64,000 nucleotides of DNA from Arcticibacterium sp964021845 (GTDB lineage: Bacteria; Bacteroidota; Bacteroidia; Cytophagales; Spirosomataceae), in contig NZ_CAXHZC010000006.1 of NCBI RefSeq assembly GCF_964021845.1, forward strand, positions 124,001-188,000, read 5' to 3'. The translations under genes and the position numbers were made by a program. A model generated the notes under the pieces. It was not told where the DNA came from. It ran no database searches and saw only the letters and a program-made list of their open reading frames with translations. Shown here one piece after another: positions 52,143 through 60,776 of the stretch. The first letter of the stretch is position 1; the number at the start of each line of letters is the position of its first letter.

Positions 52143-54284
52143 ATGACGTCTAGAAAGATTCTGCTATTAGTTCTATTAAGTTTTTCTGCTTTGTCTCAAA
52201 GTAATGAGCATTGGTATCAGCAGCCTATGCGAATTTTACAGACAGTTTTAAGACAACCTGACGCTGCAAGTTATGATACGGATAGCCTGTTAAACTACAT
52301 GAACGCCGTACACGCTAATACCTTGGTAATTAACGGGGGAGGTATAGTAGATTATTTTCAGAATAAGATGCCCATGGCAAATGTAAACCCATACATGGGG
52401 AAACGAGATTTATTAGCAGATATAGTGAAGGCATGTCATGAGCAAAATATTAAGGTTATAGCTAGGGTAGATTTTAGAGGGGTACATAAAGAACGTTATG
52501 ACCTACACCCAGACTGGTTTGCCAAAGATGAAAAAGGGGAACCAATAATACTGAACTACACTAAGCCAGGGCTATATGCCCCATGTTATAATGGTCATTA
52601 TAGAAACGAACACTCAGAGGCTTTCATTAACCAATTAATGGATAAGTATTATATTGATGGCATTTGGCATAATTCGGTAAATTTTCATGATGTGTGTTAT
52701 TGCGATGTTTGTCAATCTCTCTACCAAGAAGAATATGGTGAAAATGTGCCTGTAAAAGCTAGCTCTGAACATAAGTGGGAAACATATTATAAATGGAATG
52801 AGAAAATGGCTAGCCAGCAATTAGCCAAGATGAGGGCTGTAGTAAAAAAATATGGGGAAGATAAATCATATGCTGCAGAGGTTTTTGATATGTATAGGGT
52901 AGAGCAGCAAAAACATACTGGCATAAATCTTTACAGTGCTGCCAAATACTTCGACTTTTTTGTTACGGTGAGTTTTATTGCTAATAATAATGCAGATGTT
53001 AGATATAAAGACATTTATTATCCTGCCGCTATTGTCAAATTTTTGAAATCCTTAGAACCTGAAAAGTCCCCAGTTATACTTTTTGGAGGAAACGGTACTG
53101 AGCACCGATATACTTATGACCCGCCTATTGACTCAAGGCTTTGGCTCTGGCAGGCAGCGGCTAATGGAGGGGGCTTTTGGAACTGCTACTTTAATGGTGA
53201 TTTTCCAACAAACACTTTAGACCAAAGGAATGCTCATTTAGCAAGTGACGCATATCAATACCTAGAAAAAAATGAGGTTTTATTGGACCAGCTAGAACCG
53301 GTTACGGACATTGCTCTTTTTTATTCTAAGGCCTCTGGCCAATTAGTTGGTGATGAGGATTTCGGTTTTCCAATACGCGGGATGCTAAGACTTTTAGAAG
53401 AGAATCATTATCAATATGGCTTCTTATCGGATAGAAATCTAACGAGAAAAGACCTTGATAAATATAAAGTGCTTTTAATGCCAAATGTAGCTGCCATTAG
53501 CAAGGCAGACTTATACCTTATTAAAGATTGGGTAAATGATGGAGGAAGTCTTTTGGCTACTCACAAAACTTCGCTTTTTGATGATTTGGGCGTTTCAAGA
53601 AGTGACTTTGGTTTTTCTGAACTTTTTGGGGCTAGTTATTCGGGTGAAGAAATAAATACATCCATAGATTGCTACCAAACTATAGAAAATAGAACCGAGA
53701 TTTTAAAGGGTTTTGAGCAAACGAAATTATTGCATAATGGCGGTCAAACGCTTCTTGTTAATGCAAAAGGAAAAGCTAAAATATTAACGGGTTATCTTCC
53801 AAAAATCAATAATCAGCCACCAGAAAATGCTTTTCCAGACTCATGGGATTCTAAAAACCCAATAATGCTTAGCAATACTTATGGAAAAGGCAAGGTGGTA
53901 TATTTCTCAAATCAAGTGGCAAAATTAAATTATACTATTGGTCACCCAGATTATAACGACTTACTCGTAAACTCAATAAACAGTCTTTTGGGAGAGCATT
54001 TAAGTTTGAAAACAAACGCTCCTGCCAGTGTTAATATTTACCTAAATAAGAGTAAATCAGAAGAGGGTACTTATCAATTGGCCTTAGTAAATACTTCCGG
54101 AGCCACGCAAAGGCCATTTAGAAGCTTAATCCCGGTTTCTAATCTGGAGATAGAGCTACCCTTTAAGCTAAATTCATTTAAAGTTTTACATAAAGAGGGA
54201 GAAACTAAGATTAATCAAACAGGAAATGTATTGTCTATTAATAACCTTACAGAGTTTGTCTCTTTGAAGTTAATGATAGATTAG
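52143..54284 (+). CDS. secreted GHL6/GH42-like glycoside hydrolase with trimerisation-type domain
   Basis: 713 residues. A signal peptide (about 1-19) is followed by a TIM-barrel-like domain (about 25-370) of the type named hypothetical glycosyl hydrolase 6: RILQTVLRQPDAASYDTDSLLNYMNAVHANTLVINGGG, then KVIARVDFRGVHKERYDLHPDWFAKDEKG and YIDGIWHNSVNFHDVCYCDVCQ. Residues about 385-620 resemble the beta-galactosidase trimerisation domain (DIALFYSKASGQL, YKVLLMPNVAAISKADLYLIKDWVNDGGSLLATHKTSL). Some enzymes with this layout are GH151 alpha-L-fucosidases, which would suit the fucosidase operon at 29-33 kb; this is not proven. It sits between the two duplicated units. Confidence 0.75.
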   Translation: MTSRKILLLVLLSFSALSQSNEHWYQQPMRILQTVLRQPDAASYDTDSLLNYMNAVHANTLVINGGGIVDYFQNKMPMANVNPYMGKRDLLADIVKACHEQNIKVIARVDFRGVHKERYDLHPDWFAKDEKGEPIILNYTKPGLYAPCYNGHYRNEHSEAFINQLMDKYYIDGIWHNSVNFHDVCYCDVCQSLYQEEYGENVPVKASSEHKWETYYKWNEKMASQQLAKMRAVVKKYGEDKSYAAEVFDMYRVEQQKHTGINLYSAAKYFDFFVTVSFIANNNADVRYKDIYYPAAIVKFLKSLEPEKSPVILFGGNGTEHRYTYDPPIDSRLWLWQAAANGGGFWNCYFNGDFPTNTLDQRNAHLASDAYQYLEKNEVLLDQLEPVTDIALFYSKASGQLVGDEDFGFPIRGMLRLLEENHYQYGFLSDRNLTRKDLDKYKVLLMPNVAAISKADLYLIKDWVNDGGSLLATHKTSLFDDLGVSRSDFGFSELFGASYSGEEINTSIDCYQTIENRTEILKGFEQTKLLHNGGQTLLVNAKGKAKILTGYLPKINNQPPENAFPDSWDSKNPIMLSNTYGKGKVVYFSNQVAKLNYTIGHPDYNDLLVNSINSLLGEHLSLKTNAPASVNIYLNKSKSEEGTYQLALVNTSGATQRPFRSLIPVSNLEIELPFKLNSFKVLHKEGETKINQTGNVLSINNLTEFVSLKLMID

Positions 54285-54425
54285 GTTTATCTAATTTCAT
54301 ACGTTTAAGTTTACCCTAAAATCAATCTCTCAAAGACTTCTTGAAAGCTTGGATTTCGTCGCAATCAGCAACTTTTACCTAATAGTGTCTTCGGTCAGCC
54401 TGGGCCGTGTTAATAATATCAAAGA

Positions 54426-54833
54426 ATGATCAATTTTATCAAAGAGGCTTTGGAAGGTATCTACATACTTTACAATGACCCTAATAAAAGCGAAAGCGAA
54501 GTCAAAGGTAATATCAAGTTTGTATTTCCTCTACCAATGTTTTTTCTGTTTGGAGGGCTGGGCATTCATATCATGTTAGATATTCCGCTAATAAATGGAC
54601 TTATTACTGGCTCTAAAAAACTTGTTTTTGTTTCGGGAGTAATTTTCAACTCTTTGGCTTATCCAGTTTGTTTCCGATATTTTATTCCTTTGCTTAAGCC
54701 GGATGAGATTGATATGTCAAAGAAAAACAGGAAGATTTGGACGTTTATTTTTTACTTTTTTGGCTGTTTTATTTTGATGACCATACTAGCTTGGCTTACA
54801 AATTATACCCGAGCAGATGAATTTAGACAATAG
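54426..54833 (+). CDS. small membrane protein X2, paralogue of X1
   Basis: 135 residues, three membrane helices. Conserved with X1 are the N-terminal FIKEALEGIYILYNDP, the core GNIKFVFPLPMFFLFGGLGIH, the Cys-containing SLAYPVCFRYFIPLLKPDEIDM and the end LAWLTNYTRADEFRQ. Its stop TAG is again followed in frame by a copied DsbD tail. Function is unknown; conservation of both copies as open frames argues that they are expressed and selected. A third copy is not present in the window. Confidence 0.75.
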   Translation: MINFIKEALEGIYILYNDPNKSESEVKGNIKFVFPLPMFFLFGGLGIHIMLDIPLINGLITGSKKLVFVSGVIFNSLAYPVCFRYFIPLLKPDEIDMSKKNRKIWTFIFYFFGCFILMTILAWLTNYTRADEFRQ

Positions 54834-54848
54834 AGAAGTAAAAGCTAC

Positions 54849-55013
54849 GACGATGAATTTAAAGCTACAATTGCTGAGAAAGAAAAATCACGAAATTCAA
54901 TACCCTATTATGTGGTGGTAGACTTTAAAGGAAACAAACTAATGAAGCCTTTGGGCTATTCTTCTGAAGAGGAATTTGTTAAGTTTCTGGACGAGGGGAA
55001 GGGGAAGTATTAG
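54849..55013 (+). pseudogene. copied 3' end of the dsbD-like gene, copy 3
   Basis: 165 bases matching the end of the dsbD-like gene with a 21-base shortening in the middle and more changes than copy 2. The last 35 codons (YYVVVDFKGNKLMKPLGYSS onward) are nearly intact and keep the final TAT-TAG. Confidence 0.75.
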
Positions 55014-55608
55014 GAGATTTTAAAGACTTCTTGAAAGCTTGGATTTCGTCGTAATCATTAATTCTGAGATAATATATCAATGCTAGCCAGGGAATTTTGC
55101 CCTTTTTATGATATCCTATTAATAGTTTTTTAGTATTCGAGAGGAAATCATATTGTTTAACCTGAAAGAAGGTTTTGATGATTGTTTTATCCTGAAAAAT
55201 TAATGTAAGATAATTGGAAACCCCTTGACTCAATGCGGGATCAACGCCTTTCTCATGTTTATATCCATCTAAATAATCACCATAGGCAATTTCTATTTTC
55301 ATTAACTCATCTAATTCGTATCTCTTCTCATCAATAATTATTTTATCGTCATAGAACTCAATCCAACCTTTCAACTCTCCATGCAAGGGTTTTCGTTGCC
55401 GGTTTTTTAGAATCCAAAAAACGATGGTAATCAAACATAAGATTAAATAAATTGGGAAAATGAAGTTTACCGTATTTTCAGGGTTGATGTATTCAGAATA
55501 AGTCATTTGAAAACCTAGTGATAAGAGTAATACTCCATACAAAACAAAAGTTCTGGAAATACGAATCCCTTTTTTAGGTACAAAAATCTGAAACCGAGCT
55601 GCATTCAT
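54979..55608 (-). CDS. membrane protein with PH-like C-terminal part, unknown function
   Basis: 209 residues from ATG 55608. Two membrane helices (about 20-38 and 46-66) precede a beta-rich part (ELKGWIEFYDDKIIIDEKRYELDELMKIEIAYGDY) and a conserved end NDYDEIQAFKKSLKS. The last 30-odd codons overlap the third dsbD fragment, and this 3' region is repeated twice at 51343 and 54319. A TTG start at 55632 overlapping the comM-like gene is possible but less likely. The plan resembles the protein at 24907-25374. Confidence 0.68.
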   Translation of the reverse strand: MNAARFQIFVPKKGIRISRTFVLYGVLLLSLGFQMTYSEYINPENTVNFIFPIYLILCLITIVFWILKNRQRKPLHGELKGWIEFYDDKIIIDEKRYELDELMKIEIAYGDYLDGYKHEKGVDPALSQGVSNYLTLIFQDKTIIKTFFQVKQYDFLSNTKKLLIGYHKKGKIPWLALIYYLRINDYDEIQAFKKSLKSPNTSPSPRPET

Positions 55609-55619
55609 ATCGTAAAACC

Positions 55620-57161
55620 CTAACCAGCCCAATTCTCCCTATCCAAACTTCTATATTGAATAGCTTCTGCTAATTGTTCATTTCTGATGTTTTCAGAGCC
55701 TGCCAAATCGGCTATGGTGCGGCTTACTTTTAAGATTCTGTCGTAGGCTCTGGCACTTAGGCCTAGTCTTTCCATCGCCTTTTTAAGCAAGGCTTTGCCT
55801 GCATCGTCTATTTGGCAAATCACTTTGACCATTTCGGCAGGCATCATGGCGTTGGAATGTATGTCAGGATATTCCTTAAATCGCTCTATTTGCACCTCAC
55901 GTGCTTTTACCACACGTTCTCTAATTTCAGCTGAAGTTTCATTTTTTCGGGTAGAAGAAATCTGGTCAAAACTCACTGGCGTCACCTCCACATGAAGGTC
56001 TATTCTGTCTAATAATGGTCCAGAAACTCTATTTAAATACTTTTCTACTGCTCCCGGAGGGCAAGTGCAGTCTTTTTCAGGATGATTATAATAACCGCAT
56101 GGACAAGGGTTCATACTGGCTATCAGCATAAAACTTGATGGAAATTCCACGGAAAGCCTTGTTCTAGAAATACTCACTTTCCGTTCTTCCAGCGGCTGAC
56201 GCATTACCTCCAAAACGGTTCTTTTAAACTCTGGCAATTCGTCTAAAAACAAAACACCATTATGAGCCAAAGATATTTCTCCTGGCTGCGGAAAACTTCC
56301 ACCGCCTACTAAGGCAGCATCGGATATCGTATGGTGAGGGTTTCTGAAAGGTCGCTTTGAAATCAGCGTGGCTTTGCCGCCTAATTTCCCTGCTACCGAA
56401 TGAATCTTAGTAGTTTCTAAAGCTTCGGCCAATGTTAAAGGAGGTAAAATAGATGGGAGCCTTTTAGCTAACATTGTTTTCCCTGCACCAGGAGGGCCTA
56501 TCATGATAGCATTATGCCCACCGGCAGCAGCTATTTCCATGGCTCTTTTGATATTCTCTTGCCCTTGCACATGAGAAAAATCGGCTTCATAATTATTAAC
56601 CGTATGCTGGAAAATCTCTCTGGTATCAGTTACTAAAGGTTTTATTTCTAATTCTCCTTTTAGAAAACGCACAGCTTCGTCCAGCGTTTCTACACCTATT
56701 ACATCTAGTTTATTGACAATAGAAGCCTCTTCGGCATTTTCTTTGGGTAGAATAAAACCTTTTTTGCCCTGTGCTCTCGCTTCAATAGCTATCGGAAGCA
56801 CACCCTTTATAGGTCTCAGCGTTCCGTCTAAAGCCAGCTCTCCCAATATCACATATTCAGAAATGTCTTTAGCATAGGTTACACCGCAAGAAATATTAAT
56901 CAAACATAAAGCTATGGGCAAATCGTAGGAAGAGCCCTCCTTTCTAATATCAGCAGGAGCCAGATTTATAACCGTTTTCTTTCTATCCTGATTGTAGCCT
57001 TCATTTTTTAGAGCAGCATCTATTCTTTGAAGACTTTCTTTTACAGCATTATCTGGCAAGCCTACTACGCTAGTGCCTGCTCCTTTAATAATACTAATTT
57101 CTACTGTAATTAGGGTGGCACTTACGCCATAAACGGCCGCACCGAAAGTTGTCGCCAGCAT
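55620..57161 (-). CDS. comM: YifB/ComM-family AAA+ ATPase (Mg-chelatase-like)
   Basis: 513 residues. The N-terminal part has a Lon-protease-like fold (EISIIKGAGTSVVGLPDNAVKE). The AAA+ core shows Walker A GPPGAGKTMLAKRLPSILPP, Walker B VLFLDELPEF and the Cys cluster CPCGYYNHPEKDCTCPP of this family. ComM is a helicase that promotes branch migration during natural transformation in Vibrio and Acinetobacter. The role in Bacteroidota is assumed to be similar. It is downstream of the M28 peptidase gene on the same strand, 14 bp apart. Confidence 0.93.
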   Translation of the reverse strand: MLATTFGAAVYGVSATLITVEISIIKGAGTSVVGLPDNAVKESLQRIDAALKNEGYNQDRKKTVINLAPADIRKEGSSYDLPIALCLINISCGVTYAKDISEYVILGELALDGTLRPIKGVLPIAIEARAQGKKGFILPKENAEEASIVNKLDVIGVETLDEAVRFLKGELEIKPLVTDTREIFQHTVNNYEADFSHVQGQENIKRAMEIAAAGGHNAIMIGPPGAGKTMLAKRLPSILPPLTLAEALETTKIHSVAGKLGGKATLISKRPFRNPHHTISDAALVGGGSFPQPGEISLAHNGVLFLDELPEFKRTVLEVMRQPLEERKVSISRTRLSVEFPSSFMLIASMNPCPCGYYNHPEKDCTCPPGAVEKYLNRVSGPLLDRIDLHVEVTPVSFDQISSTRKNETSAEIRERVVKAREVQIERFKEYPDIHSNAMMPAEMVKVICQIDDAGKALLKKAMERLGLSARAYDRILKVSRTIADLAGSENIRNEQLAEAIQYRSLDRENWAG

Positions 57162-57175
57162 TTTGTGGTTTATTT

Positions 57176-58648
57176 TTAATTATCCCAGAGCCATTCTTTA
57201 CCTAAAATAAGCTCGTTTTTTAAATTTTGAGCAATGAGGTAATCTCTAGTTTCCTCACTGGTTTTTCTTTTAGGTAGGCTATTAGAATTTGCCAGTGCAT
57301 AAAGCATCATGGCCGTGTATTTAACATTATTGTCAAGTTCTTTTTTATCAATAAGCCCTATGTCGTCACAGTCTGCATGATAGCAGTTTAGAGCTTCTCT
57401 GCTTAATTGCCCTACTGGCGAGCAAATAGGAATCCCTTTCAACATGAAAGACTGGTGATCGCTATGAAGCCCTGCAGCATTCCGATTATTGTTCAAATAG
57501 CTCTTATCAATACGCTGTATTTCCTCTCCTATATTGTTGAAATACTGATTTAGTTCTTCATTACCAAAGGCATTAAAACCATGAGCATCATTTATCATAT
57601 CCAGATTCATCATTAAAGCCACATCTGAAATACTCCCGTCTTTCTCAGCTTGTGCAATATAACTTTTAGAGCCAAGCAAGCCTTGCTCCTCTCCCATGAA
57701 TAACACAAACTCAATAGGACGTTTAGTTTTTAAATTCAGTTCCTTAAAAACTCGGGCAATGTCTAATACAGAAAAAGCACCTAAACCATTATCAACAGCT
57801 CCTTGAGCTAAGTCCCATGAATCTAAATGCCCACCAATCACAATTTTCTCTTTACTATACTTTCCTTGTCCTTTATGCTTCGCAACAACATTTCTAGCCC
57901 TTACAGGTTTATTATAATTAAGCATTTCAATATGAGCTTCCAAATTGTGTTCTTCACTAATCCATTCTCTAATAGCTTTTCCGCTTTCTAAAGAAATACA
58001 CACTGCAGGAATTGAGATTAAAGAACCTGTAACCGATGCCGTTCCGGTCAAAAGTACACCGCCCTCTACCGAATTTGCAATCATAACTCCTACTGCTCCA
58101 TGTTTTATTGCCAAAGCTGTTTTCTCAGAGCGGTGCAAATTCTTCTTTCCCTTATTCTCTTCCGATTGAATATTGATATTGAAAAGAGCCACTTTACCAG
58201 CTAATAAGCCTTTAACCTTATCAAAATCAGCATCCAAGCCATCAAAACAGTCTACAATAGGAGCAGTTACATGAGCTGCTTTTGGCGAGTGAGCCAAAGA
58301 AACCACACTAACCTCCCTAAAATTGTCACTGTTGCTAGGTACGATAGATAGTGAAACCCTATTTCTCGACCAAGATTCCACCTCAAAAGAATTATATGAA
58401 ACATCTGAATATCCAAAAGTCTTAAAGGTTTCAAAAGCAAAGGCTTCCGCTTTTTTACCATTCTCAGAACCTGTAAGCCTGTGCGTAGTGAGATTTATTA
58501 CATCTTGGAGTTTTTGATAACTTTTCCCCTTTTCCGAAACGTTATTTGCTATCTGATTAAATACAGCCTTTCTCTTCTTACTCGAATCTGAGAAAGAAGT
58601 AAAAGTAAAAAAGAGAATAACCAGCGATGTGAAAATGCCTTTGTTCAT
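57176..58648 (-). CDS. secreted M28-family zinc aminopeptidase
   Basis: 490 residues with a signal peptide. A PA domain insert lies at about 130-250. The M28 catalytic part shows IVIGGHLDSWDLAQGAVDNGLGAFSVLD (His and Asp zinc ligands), FMGEEQGLLGSKSY (catalytic Glu and ligand Glu), MNLDMINDAHGFN and LHSDHQSFMLKGIP. It removes N-terminal residues from peptides outside the cell membrane. Its sequence layout fits carboxypeptidase Q-like (PGCP) members of M28. It is upstream of the comM-like gene. Confidence 0.92.
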   Translation of the reverse strand: MNKGIFTSLVILFFTFTSFSDSSKKRKAVFNQIANNVSEKGKSYQKLQDVINLTTHRLTGSENGKKAEAFAFETFKTFGYSDVSYNSFEVESWSRNRVSLSIVPSNSDNFREVSVVSLAHSPKAAHVTAPIVDCFDGLDADFDKVKGLLAGKVALFNINIQSEENKGKKNLHRSEKTALAIKHGAVGVMIANSVEGGVLLTGTASVTGSLISIPAVCISLESGKAIREWISEEHNLEAHIEMLNYNKPVRARNVVAKHKGQGKYSKEKIVIGGHLDSWDLAQGAVDNGLGAFSVLDIARVFKELNLKTKRPIEFVLFMGEEQGLLGSKSYIAQAEKDGSISDVALMMNLDMINDAHGFNAFGNEELNQYFNNIGEEIQRIDKSYLNNNRNAAGLHSDHQSFMLKGIPICSPVGQLSREALNCYHADCDDIGLIDKKELDNNVKYTAMMLYALANSNSLPKRKTSEETRDYLIAQNLKNELILGKEWLWDN

Positions 58649-58968
58649 AAATAAATATTACCCGAATTAAGTTTTTTCTAAGTTAAAATCCTACTTCACA
58701 GGATATAATTGGAACCCATAGACTCATATACACGTACTTTATCGCTATAAGGACAGAATATTACGGCACACATTTGATTTTTTCAGTTTTTTTTGTGAAT
58801 CTTCGCAAACGTGTCCTCGTTTAGTATATCTTCCCCAAATAAAAAAGAAATTGTTTTTAAGGTCAATTTTGTTAAAAATTGATTTTTCACAGTAACTTTG
58901 ACTTCAATAAGTTTATTTTTGTCAGTTGTAATCCGTTAGTTAGAAATTTATACTATTAATCAGAACAC
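58649..58968. other. 320-bp intergenic region between divergent genes
   Basis: No gene. It contains the promoter of the OmpA-like gene (58868-58900) and an AT-rich leader of about 60 bases. The left part shows no clear signal. Confidence 0.6.
58868..58900 (+). promoter_or_regulatory. Bacteroidota-type promoter of the OmpA/TSP3 gene
   Basis: TTTG at 58868-58871 and TAACTTTG at 58893-58900 are 21 bases apart. The -7 box is an exact match to TAnnTTTG. The start codon follows 68 bp later, leaving an AU-rich leader. Confidence 0.65.
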
Positions 58969-60672
58969 ATGAAAAAAGGTATATTCGCTTTTATCGCTGT
59001 TTTAACTTTAGCAAGCTATTCTCTAAAAGCACAAGATACTTGTAAGGTTTGTAAACCATACCCATGGGAAATTGGAGTCCCAATAGGTCTAACACAATAC
59101 TTTGGAGATGTCCACTGTAGCATGCCTTATGCAGCAGGGAATAGACTTATAGGTGGCGTGTTTGCCAGAAGACATCTTAGCGATTACTTCGCTGTTCGTC
59201 CACAAATTTTAGCTGGAGGCTTAGCTGGAAATGACTTTTCTCAGCCAGACGGCTACTGGGACTACAGGGGTTTGAAATTTAAAACACCTTTAGTAGAGGC
59301 TTCTATTCTTGGAGAGATATATCCATTTAAAGAAAGAAGTATTACCTGCGACGGGATTACAAGAAAAACACTAGCTCCTTATCTTTTTGGTGGTATTGGT
59401 ATAACCTATACCAACCCTACCGTAGAAGTACAGCCAGGAACCACATTCCCTCCTTTACCACGTGATATTGCGGCAGATGCCGATAATCTAAAAAAATGGG
59501 CGGCGGTAATTCCATTTGGACTGGGTGTTAAATGGAACTTAGCGGAGCGTTTTACTTTAGGTGTAGAAGGTGGTTATAGATATTCACTTTCTGATTACCT
59601 AGACGGAATTAGCATGGCTGCAAACGACCAGCGTAATGATGGTTACTTTGTAGGTTTATTAATGGGTTCTTATAGATTTGGAGATAAGGATGGAGACAAA
59701 GACGGTACTGTAGACAAATGTGATATTTGCCCAGATATTCCTGGTCTTCGTAAATTCCAAGGTTGCCCAGACACAGACGGTGATGGCGTTCCTGATAACC
59801 TTGATGCTTGTCCTACTTTAGCTGGTCCAGCTTCGCTTCAGGGTTGTCCTGATGCTGACGGTGACGGTATTGCCGATAAAGATGATGAGTGCCCTACCTT
59901 ATATGGCTTAGCTTCTCTTAACGGTTGCCCAGACAGAGATGGTGACGGCGTAGCTGATAAAGACGACGAGTGTCCGGATGTAGCTGGTGTGAAAGAATTG
60001 AACGGTTGCCCTGATACAGACGGTGACGGTATTGCTGATAAAGATGACAATTGCCCTAACTCTCCAGGTCCTGCTGCTACAAACGGATGCCCAGATGCAG
60101 ATGGTGATGGTGTGGCTGATAGTGAAGATGACTGTATTAACGCTGCTGGTGATGCGGAAAATGGATGTCCTGATTCTGATGGAGACGGTGTTCCTGATAA
60201 TATTGACTTATGTCCTGATGTACCTGGCTTAGCATCTAATCAAGGGTGTCCTGAAGGATACGTTAACGGAGTAGCTCCAGCTTTAGGATACAAAACTGCT
60301 AGTGGATGTGAAATCACAGCTTCTGAATTAGACGAATTGAATTATGCTGCACAGCAAATTGAATTCTATAGTGGAACTAACAAACTTCGTCCATCTTCTT
60401 ACAAATCTCTTCAGAGAGTTTGTGACTTGTTGGCAAGATGTTCTGACGCTGCTATTCACGTAAATGCTTATAACGATGGTGCTTCTTCTTCTAGCAATAT
60501 TAGATTAGCTAAATTGAGAGCTTGTGCTATTTACACATATTTCTTACAGAAGAAATGTTTAACTAAATCTAGAATCTCTTACGACGGATTTGGTGATGAA
60601 GATACAGCAAGCTACTATACAAATGCTGAAGGAAAGAGAACTGGAACTAGAATTGAGTTCTTATTAAAATAA
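58969..60672 (+). CDS. OmpA-family outer-membrane protein with thrombospondin type-3 repeats
   Basis: 567 residues. A signal peptide (about 1-21) precedes an eight-stranded beta-barrel-like domain (about 25-235). Then seven calcium-binding TSP3 repeats of the form DxDGDGVxDxxDxCP run to about residue 430. The C-terminal domain (about 440-567) is OmpA-like and would bind peptidoglycan; Asp in NAYNDGASS and Arg in NIRLAKLRACAI hold the usual binding places, although the GHTD of typical members is AYND here. Such proteins are abundant in Bacteroidota and tie the outer membrane to the wall. A matching promoter and terminator frame the gene. Confidence 0.93.
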   Translation: MKKGIFAFIAVLTLASYSLKAQDTCKVCKPYPWEIGVPIGLTQYFGDVHCSMPYAAGNRLIGGVFARRHLSDYFAVRPQILAGGLAGNDFSQPDGYWDYRGLKFKTPLVEASILGEIYPFKERSITCDGITRKTLAPYLFGGIGITYTNPTVEVQPGTTFPPLPRDIAADADNLKKWAAVIPFGLGVKWNLAERFTLGVEGGYRYSLSDYLDGISMAANDQRNDGYFVGLLMGSYRFGDKDGDKDGTVDKCDICPDIPGLRKFQGCPDTDGDGVPDNLDACPTLAGPASLQGCPDADGDGIADKDDECPTLYGLASLNGCPDRDGDGVADKDDECPDVAGVKELNGCPDTDGDGIADKDDNCPNSPGPAATNGCPDADGDGVADSEDDCINAAGDAENGCPDSDGDGVPDNIDLCPDVPGLASNQGCPEGYVNGVAPALGYKTASGCEITASELDELNYAAQQIEFYSGTNKLRPSSYKSLQRVCDLLARCSDAAIHVNAYNDGASSSSNIRLAKLRACAIYTYFLQKKCLTKSRISYDGFGDEDTASYYTNAEGKRTGTRIEFLLK

Positions 60673-60693
60673 GAAAAGACATCTTTTCAAAAT

Positions 60694-60730
60694 AAAAGAC
60701 CCGAGTTTCAAATTGAAGCTCGGGTCTTTT
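60694..60730. terminator. bidirectional terminator behind the OmpA gene
   Basis: AAAAGACCCGAG and CTCGGGTCTTTT form a perfect 12-bp stem, and the inner TTCAA/TTGAA pairs extend it almost to the tip. T runs lie on both strands. The minus-strand E1 gene ends 46 bp away on the other side. Confidence 0.9.
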
Positions 60731-60776
60731 TATATTTACTAAATTCTAATCCTTTTACAGAAAGGTACAGTGAATT

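Larger units (their letters stand above)
54319..55013 (+). repeat. duplication unit 2
   Basis: Same order as unit 1: a copy of the 3' end of the minus-strand membrane gene (54319-54415), the paralogous 135-codon gene (54426-54833) and a shortened copy of the dsbD 3' end (54849-55013). It directly abuts the genuine 3' end of the minus-strand gene. Confidence 0.82.

Noticed and set aside
59838..60232. Open frames on both strands across the TSP3 repeats
   Set aside because: The repeated Asp/Gly codons keep alternative frames open; they have no start context or independent features.
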